NCBI GenBank assembly: GCA_947455645.1
Contig: CANGPA010000002.1
Coordinates: forward strand, 1-64,000
From: Hyphomicrobiales bacterium
Lineage (GTDB): Bacteria > Pseudomonadota > Alphaproteobacteria > Rhizobiales > Beijerinckiaceae
Direction: 5' to 3'
Length of the DNA: 64,000 nt
The notes beneath the pieces were generated by a model. The model was given only the letters and a program-made list of their open reading frames with translations. It did not search any database and had not been told where the DNA came from. A program made the position numbers and the translations under genes. Every line of letters begins with the position of its first letter. Within the stretch, counting starts at the first letter, position 1. Shown piece by piece: positions 59,270 to 64,000 of this stretch.

Positions 59270-61144
59270 TTAGACGCCAGATTTTGGTTGGCTATGGGCA
59301 ACCGAAAACAAAAGATCTTCAAAAGCGCGGCAGAATTTTTCGGTATCAAAAAGCGGATGGGTCATTTTATTGGCGCTGAGTTTTGCCTTCAAGGTGGCAA
59401 GGCGCACCGGATCCGCAACAAGGGCCAAGGCCAGAGCCTCATAATCCGCCCAGGATTGCGTAATCATCTCCGGCAATCCAATGGCATGGAGCAGGCTCGA
59501 CGCCACACGCGCCGGAAATGCGCCGCCCTGATACGTCAAAACAGGAAGACCAACACCCAAAGCATCCGCCGCCGTCGTATGCGCATTATAGGGCCAGGTA
59601 TCGAGAAACAGATCCGCGAGGCGGTAGCGCGCCAAATGATCTTCCACACGCGGCACACGCGCGGCAAACACGAGCCGTTTTCCTGAAATACCCGACATTT
59701 CTGCTGCATTCCGGAAATTGGCCTTTGTTTCCTCATTACGAGCCACGAGCCACAAAACCGCTCCCGGAACTTTCGCCAATAACGACATCCAGACACGCCA
59801 AAGCGGCGGCGAAATTTTATAGTCATGCGAGAAAGAACAGAAAACGACGCCCTCGTCAGGAAGACCGCAGTCCGCACGCGTCGGGGTCGCCTCAGCGCTT
59901 TTGAGCGACCGATCGGTCGGCAGATAGGTATCCGGCATATAAAGAATTTTTTCGGTAAAAAACGTCTGATGTTCTGGCGGGATTACATGCCGATCAGCGA
60001 TCAGATAATCCATATAATCGACGCCCAGCGTACCGGGATATCCGAGAAAATTGATTTGAACCGGTGCCGGTCGATAGGCGAAAATTTCAGTACGGGAATC
60101 GGCGGTGTAGCCGGCAAGATCAATCGCGCAATCGACTTCCATCTCACGCATTTTTTCAGCAATTTTATTCGAGGCTACACCACGCGCTTCAATAAAATTA
60201 TCGAAATTTGATCGAATGCGATCACGCAGCGCGCTGCGATCATCAATACCCAAAGAAATGGCGATCGTCTCAACGCGGCTGCGATCATGATGAGCAAACA
60301 GACCCGCCATCAAATGGCCGACCGGATGCTCCCGCAAATCCGGTGAGACATAGGCAATTCTCAATTTGTCATGGCGATAAGAGTCACCAGACCACAGGGG
60401 ATCCCGCGCTTTCGGCGCATAGTGATCTGCAAAAATCCGCCCGCAGGTAAACTGATCTTGCGCGGAATCAGAAAGCGCCATGAAAGGAAGGCTTTTACAG
60501 ACTTTGCGACCCTCCCGAACCCCTTCGATAATCTCGTCCCGCAAGCTCGCAAAATTGGTCCAATCGGCGATATGCATACGCTCATAAAGCAGCAAACCGG
60601 CAATATAATCATGGTTCGGATAAAGGCGATGGAGCCGATCAAACAGCGCAATCGACTGATCGACTTGTTTGAATTCAGATAAAAGAATGGCATAATTGCC
60701 TAGTGCTGTTTGATGATCAGGATTAATTTCAAGCGCGCGTTCAAAACATTTCAGCGAGTCATGATGGCGCAACATATTGCGCAACAAAACACCTTTATCG
60801 ACAATCGCCTCGACATAATGGGGATCGGCCTTAATCGCCTCATCATAGGATAAAAGCGCCTGGTCCCAACGCCCCAATTTCTGGCAGGTCACCGCATAAC
60901 CAAACCAATTGGGTGCGAAATCGGGCGTCGTGATGCAGCCATGACGAAAGATCTGGTTCGCTTCCTCTACCGCTTCGCGGCCAATCAAAATAACGCCGAG
61001 AGAATAAATCGCGACTTTGTTGTTAGGATCATCAAGCAGAAGGGCTCGAAAAGCGCGCTCCGCCTCATCCACAGCGCCGGAATTCTGAAGCGCAAGCGCG
61101 GCTTCGATTGAAACCCTTGGTGCGGGACGACTTTGAGTACTCAC
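59270..61144 (-). CDS. TPR / O-GlcNAc transferase-like glycosyltransferase
   Basis: The 624-residue protein begins with about six tetratricopeptide repeats (about residues 12-190, for example QALLSYDEAIKADPHYVEAI). A GT41-type catalytic region follows, with YVSPDLREHPVGHLMAGLF, INFLGYPGTLGVDYMDYLIA and RLADLFLDTWPYNAHTTAAD. Such enzymes glycosylate Ser/Thr on proteins, and flagellin transferases in alphaproteobacteria share the TPR plus glycosyltransferase plan (FlmG of Caulobacter). It lies beside the flagellins and fliD, so flagellin modification is a strong guess. Confidence 0.85.
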   Translation of the reverse strand: MSTQSRPAPRVSIEAALALQNSGAVDEAERAFRALLLDDPNNKVAIYSLGVILIGREAVEEANQIFRHGCITTPDFAPNWFGYAVTCQKLGRWDQALLSYDEAIKADPHYVEAIVDKGVLLRNMLRHHDSLKCFERALEINPDHQTALGNYAILLSEFKQVDQSIALFDRLHRLYPNHDYIAGLLLYERMHIADWTNFASLRDEIIEGVREGRKVCKSLPFMALSDSAQDQFTCGRIFADHYAPKARDPLWSGDSYRHDKLRIAYVSPDLREHPVGHLMAGLFAHHDRSRVETIAISLGIDDRSALRDRIRSNFDNFIEARGVASNKIAEKMREMEVDCAIDLAGYTADSRTEIFAYRPAPVQINFLGYPGTLGVDYMDYLIADRHVIPPEHQTFFTEKILYMPDTYLPTDRSLKSAEATPTRADCGLPDEGVVFCSFSHDYKISPPLWRVWMSLLAKVPGAVLWLVARNEETKANFRNAAEMSGISGKRLVFAARVPRVEDHLARYRLADLFLDTWPYNAHTTAADALGVGLPVLTYQGGAFPARVASSLLHAIGLPEMITQSWADYEALALALVADPVRLATLKAKLSANKMTHPLFDTEKFCRAFEDLLFSVAHSQPKSGV

Positions 61145-61305
61145 AACACTGTTCCGATCACAATTTTCATCAAAGAACGCAATGAAACCATACCGTTAAG
61201 ATTTAAGACTAAGGGAGAGAAGTTTACGAATTCCTATTGGTTTGCCACCATAATCTCGCTCAATATCCGTGTTTTGTGTCGTGTTGCGTAGGGTTGGAGT
61301 GACCA

Positions 61306-62109
61306 GTGACCAGCGAAAATCCTGTTTTGGATCTTGTCGAAATTCCGGCCCATGTGCCGCCGCGCCTGCGCAGCACCCGCCAAGATCACATTCCCCGCAC
61401 CATCTACCAAACATTCAAAACGCGTTTTCTGCCCGTCACGATGCATGAGGCGGTGATGAGCTGGATGAATCACAATCCTGACTATGAGTATTGGCTTTTC
61501 GATGATGAGGCGATGTTCGGCTTTATCGAAACCGTTGATTGTGCGCCTTTTTCTTTTACCCGCGACGACCTCATCCGCGCCATGCACAGCATCAAGCCGG
61601 GCGCTGGTAAGGCTGATCTTTTTCGCTATCTGCTCATCTATGATCGCGGTGGCGTTTATATGGATATCGACACCGTCTGCTTAGCGCCCTTACGGACCTT
61701 CATCCATCCCGAGGATGACATCGTCAGCGGCATCGGCATGCGCGGCGATCTCCATCAATGGGGCCTCGCCTATGCGCCCCATCACCCCTTCATGAAGCGA
61801 ACGCTTGAGCAGTCCGTTTCTAATGTTCTCAATCGCACCTTTATCTCTTCATTCGAAAACACATTAGAAGGATTGACAGGCCCACCCTGTCTTGATTGTT
61901 CGATCAAATCCCTTCTCCATTTGCCGATTGAAGCACAATTTCAAGCCGGTCTTTATGAGATTGATGTTGAAGATCGAAAGACACGCATTCGTCTTTATGA
62001 AAAAGATTTATTTAACGGCAATGTTGGCTTCAAATATAAGGATTACCGATCAGATCTTTCAAAACTGGGTATGAGCCATTGGATTGACGAAAGTCTTTTT
62101 AATGAATGA
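61306..62109 (+). CDS. GT32-type glycosyltransferase
   Basis: The 267-residue protein has the DXD sugar-transferase signature: KADLFRYLLIYDRGGVYMD followed by IDTVCL, with D120 and D122 as likely metal ligands. The start IPRTIYQTFKTRFLP is typical of the OCH1-like group. It begins with GTG at 61306 behind GGAG, divergent from the TPR transferase. Its substrate is unknown, but its neighbours suggest work on the flagellar or surface glycan. Confidence 0.82.
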   Translation: MTSENPVLDLVEIPAHVPPRLRSTRQDHIPRTIYQTFKTRFLPVTMHEAVMSWMNHNPDYEYWLFDDEAMFGFIETVDCAPFSFTRDDLIRAMHSIKPGAGKADLFRYLLIYDRGGVYMDIDTVCLAPLRTFIHPEDDIVSGIGMRGDLHQWGLAYAPHHPFMKRTLEQSVSNVLNRTFISSFENTLEGLTGPPCLDCSIKSLLHLPIEAQFQAGLYEIDVEDRKTRIRLYEKDLFNGNVGFKYKDYRSDLSKLGMSHWIDESLFNE

Positions 62110-62133
62110 CCAAAAGCGGAAAGATTTGTCCTC

Positions 62134-63270
62134 ATGAAATCGCTTTGTGTTGAAGGCTGGCGCTTCCTCAGTCATTCCTATTCAATTGTGAATCAATGGC
62201 AATTATTATCCCTTATGAAAAGGCCTGATATTGCCTTGTTTCATAGGGATATTGAATTTTTCCTACCTCAATGGACTGTAACAAATGGATTATTTTCCGA
62301 AGCGGATGAGACGAAGCTAAAAAATATTGCGAGTGGCTCAATAGATCTTTCTTATGATGCTCTCTTGCGCATTGCCGCACCGTTTAATCTCGATGTCAAA
62401 AAAGGCCAACGCACTGTTGTTTTTGGTACAACGGAAACAAAAACACTGTCTCCTAATTTGTTCTCAAATAACTATAATATAGATGATCTTTCACGCGTCG
62501 AAGATTTACACTTAATTACGCCGTCACATTGGTCGCGCGAAGGATTTTTGAGGCACGGATTTCGTGAAAATCAAGTTCATGTGTTGCCTCACGGCTTCGC
62601 ACCGGAATTGTTTTTTCCTTCGTCTATTGAACGTGAAAAAACGCGGCGCACGCTCAATCTTAATGGCTTTGTTTTCGCAAATTTCTCAGCCATGACCTAC
62701 AATAAGGGGCTTGATCTTCTTCTCAAAGCCTTTGCGATTGTTTGCGACAAACATAGCGATTGTCACCTCTTGCTCAAAGGGTCAGACAATCTCTATCCGT
62801 CAAAACAAATGCTTGAAGATAGTTTAGCCAGCCTTCCCGACACAACGCGCAATCATGTTGCCTCGAAAATTTCTTATTTGGGCTCCGTCCTCTCCATGGC
62901 CGATATGGCCAATATGTATCGCGCCGCGGATGCCTATGTTTCACCCTATCGCGCCGAAGGCTTCAACATGCCGCCCCTTGAGGCGGCTGCCTGCGGAACG
63001 CCGGTCATTTGCACGGCCGGGGGCTCGACCGACGATTTCATGGACGAGTCCTTCACCCTGCGCATCGATGCCTCACCCCGGATTCTGTTCAGCGAGGAGC
63101 GCCAGCAGGAGTTCCTCGAACCGGACCTCGACCACCTCGTGGCGCTGATGCTGCGCGCCGTCGAAGATCAGACATGGCGAACACAGGCCGCGACCCGCGG
63201 GGTGGCTCATATGAGAGCCCATTTCACTTGGGATCAGATCACAGAACGGCTTTGCGGTCTGCTTTTTTGA
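62134..63270 (+). CDS. GT4-family glycosyltransferase
   Basis: A 378-residue GT-B enzyme. The C-terminal domain has FANFSAMTYNKGLDLLLKAF and the donor-binding EX7E motif EGFNMPPLE at about residues 275-283, followed by ACGTPVICTAGGSTDDF. It is 24 bases downstream of the GT32 gene and probably cotranscribed with it. The G+C-rich codon use of its last ~350 bases differs from the AT-richer first half, hinting at mosaic origin. Acceptor unknown. Confidence 0.85.
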   Translation: MKSLCVEGWRFLSHSYSIVNQWQLLSLMKRPDIALFHRDIEFFLPQWTVTNGLFSEADETKLKNIASGSIDLSYDALLRIAAPFNLDVKKGQRTVVFGTTETKTLSPNLFSNNYNIDDLSRVEDLHLITPSHWSREGFLRHGFRENQVHVLPHGFAPELFFPSSIEREKTRRTLNLNGFVFANFSAMTYNKGLDLLLKAFAIVCDKHSDCHLLLKGSDNLYPSKQMLEDSLASLPDTTRNHVASKISYLGSVLSMADMANMYRAADAYVSPYRAEGFNMPPLEAAACGTPVICTAGGSTDDFMDESFTLRIDASPRILFSEERQQEFLEPDLDHLVALMLRAVEDQTWRTQAATRGVAHMRAHFTWDQITERLCGLLF

Positions 63271-63458
63271 TGTTTTTGGTCATTTTTTACGACGATCAAC
63301 CCGTTTTTGGCCTGATTTATCCGAATTCGACCATATTTTGACACATTCTGGCCCAGACGCTTTGTGCGGTAGCCGGGCCCGGCAGTCACTTCAAAAAAAG
63401 ATATATAAAACAGTAGTTTACAAGTTTTTTTGAGAATTCGACGTGCCGCCTCTCAGTT

Positions 63459-63474
63459 TGGTCAGGTTTTTGCA
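63459..63474 (+). promoter_or_regulatory. Sigma-54-like site at the repeat-protein gene
   Basis: TGGTCAGGTTTTTGCA keeps GG (63460-63461), GC (63472-63473) and a good -12 box, but the -24 box is weak. Its predicted start (~63485) abuts the ATG at 63486, so either the message is almost leaderless, the true start codon is further in, or the site is a chance match. Confidence 0.3.
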
Positions 63475-63485
63475 AGGCCGCGCGC

Positions 63486-64000
63486 ATGACGACCGTCACC
63501 TTCTCGACCAGTCTCACAAACTTGGCCCGACTGACCACAACTCAGATCGCGGCCCTGACGACGGAGCAGATCGCTGCTCTCACAACGACGCAGGTGGCAA
63601 GCCTGTCGGCGGCGGAATTTGCTGTGCTCTCGACAGATCAGATCGCAGCACTCACCACCACCAGCATTGCCGCGATTTTGCCGCGCCATGCCGCGGCCAT
63701 GACAACGAAACAGGCCGCCGTCCTCTCGACAGACCAAATGGCGGCGCTGCAAACCGCAGATCTGATCTATCTCAAAACCAGCGCGGTCGCCGCCCTCTCG
63801 ACCGATCAGATTGCGGCGCTCTCGACATCTCAGATCGCTGCATTGAGCACAACGCAGATCGCTGCACTCACCACGACCGATCTCGCAAGCCTTTCAACCG
63901 ACCAATTCGACAATCTGAAGACCAATCAGATTGTTGCGTTGAAAACCGCGCAGATTGCCGCATTAACAACCGGCCAGATTGCATCGCTCATCAGCAGCCA
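63486..64000 (+). CDS. Octapeptide-repeat protein (partial, runs off the window)
   Basis: An open frame from ATG 63486 to the window end, 171 codons seen. After about 13 residues it is built of roughly 19 tandem eight-residue units of the type LTTxQIAA or LSTDQIAA (for example LTTTQIAALTTEQIAALTTT), with degenerate copies such as ILPRHAAA. The regular Leu, Thr and Ile/Ala positions suggest a solenoid-like fold. No signal peptide is seen. Such repeats occur in large surface or secreted proteins of alphaproteobacteria, to my knowledge without a settled function. The C-terminus, which could reveal a secretion signal, lies outside the window. Confidence 0.75.
   Translation, partial: MTTVTFSTSLTNLARLTTTQIAALTTEQIAALTTTQVASLSAAEFAVLSTDQIAALTTTSIAAILPRHAAAMTTKQAAVLSTDQMAALQTADLIYLKTSAVAALSTDQIAALSTSQIAALSTTQIAALTTTDLASLSTDQFDNLKTNQIVALKTAQIAALTTGQIASLISS

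Noticed and set aside
63486-64000. The tandem repeats as a CRISPR array or DNA satellite
   Set aside because: Repeat units are 24 bases, diverged at DNA level but periodic as an open frame of octapeptides with no spacers, so this is protein repeat coding sequence.

Overview
The window is a dense chromosomal flagellar island, probably from an alphaproteobacterium with a polar flagellum. The reasons are protein-level family resemblance, the polar regulators FlhF and FlhG, a FlgJ reduced to its rod-binding domain with a separate lytic transglycosylase, and sigma-54 type -24/-12 promoters before most flagellar units. I saw no rRNA, tRNA, CRISPR array, transposase or attachment site.

Layout. (1) 1-10099: end of an unidentified gene, then fliI, fliJ, fliK, fliL, fliM, fliN, fliO, fliP, fliQ, fliR and flhB on the + strand, covering export ATPase, hook-length control, stator-associated protein, C-ring and export gate. 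(2) 10307-11909: two uncharacterised membrane proteins. (3) 11914-14979, - strand: an operon of a FlgP-like lipoprotein, FlgT-like protein, FlgA and two small proteins, divergent from (4) flhA, flhF, flhG, fliA (15218-20226). (5) 20840-22591: an extra short hook-like protein with its own promoter and two unknown small genes. (6) 22697-36529: flgB, flgC, flgD, a giant flgE, flgF, flgG, flgH, flgI, flgJ, a giant flgK and flgL. (7) 36531-38963: a membrane coiled-coil protein, a flagellar lytic transglycosylase and an acidic unknown.

(8) 39112-43840: four genes behind a sigma-54 promoter: LicD-like, CDP-ribitol synthase-like fusion, second LicD-like and glycerol-3-phosphate cytidylyltransferase-like. 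They suggest transfer of polyol phosphate onto a glycan. (9) 43936-54768, - strand: a flagellin gene followed by pseB, pseC, a methyltransferase, pseF, pseG, an LpxD-like acyltransferase, an unknown protein, a ketoacyl-ACP synthase III, an acyl carrier protein, pseI and a glycosyltransferase. This looks like one long unit making CMP-pseudaminic acid with an unusual N-acyl group. (10) 55158-58901: two more flagellins in tandem and fliD. (11) 59270-63270: a TPR/OGT-like glycosyltransferase and two further glycosyltransferases. (12) 63486-end: the start of an octapeptide-repeat protein cut by the window edge.

Together the genes build the export apparatus, rod, P- and L-rings, possible H-ring, hook, junction, cap and filament, and appear to glycosylate the filament with pseudaminic acid and perhaps phospho-polyols. 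fliE, fliF, fliG, a complete fliH, flgM, motA/motB, a flagellar enhancer-binding regulator, pseH and maf are not seen here. The strongest candidates for undescribed biology are the KAS III/ACP/LpxD-like module inside the pse operon and the flagellar-promoter-driven LicD/CDP-polyol operon.
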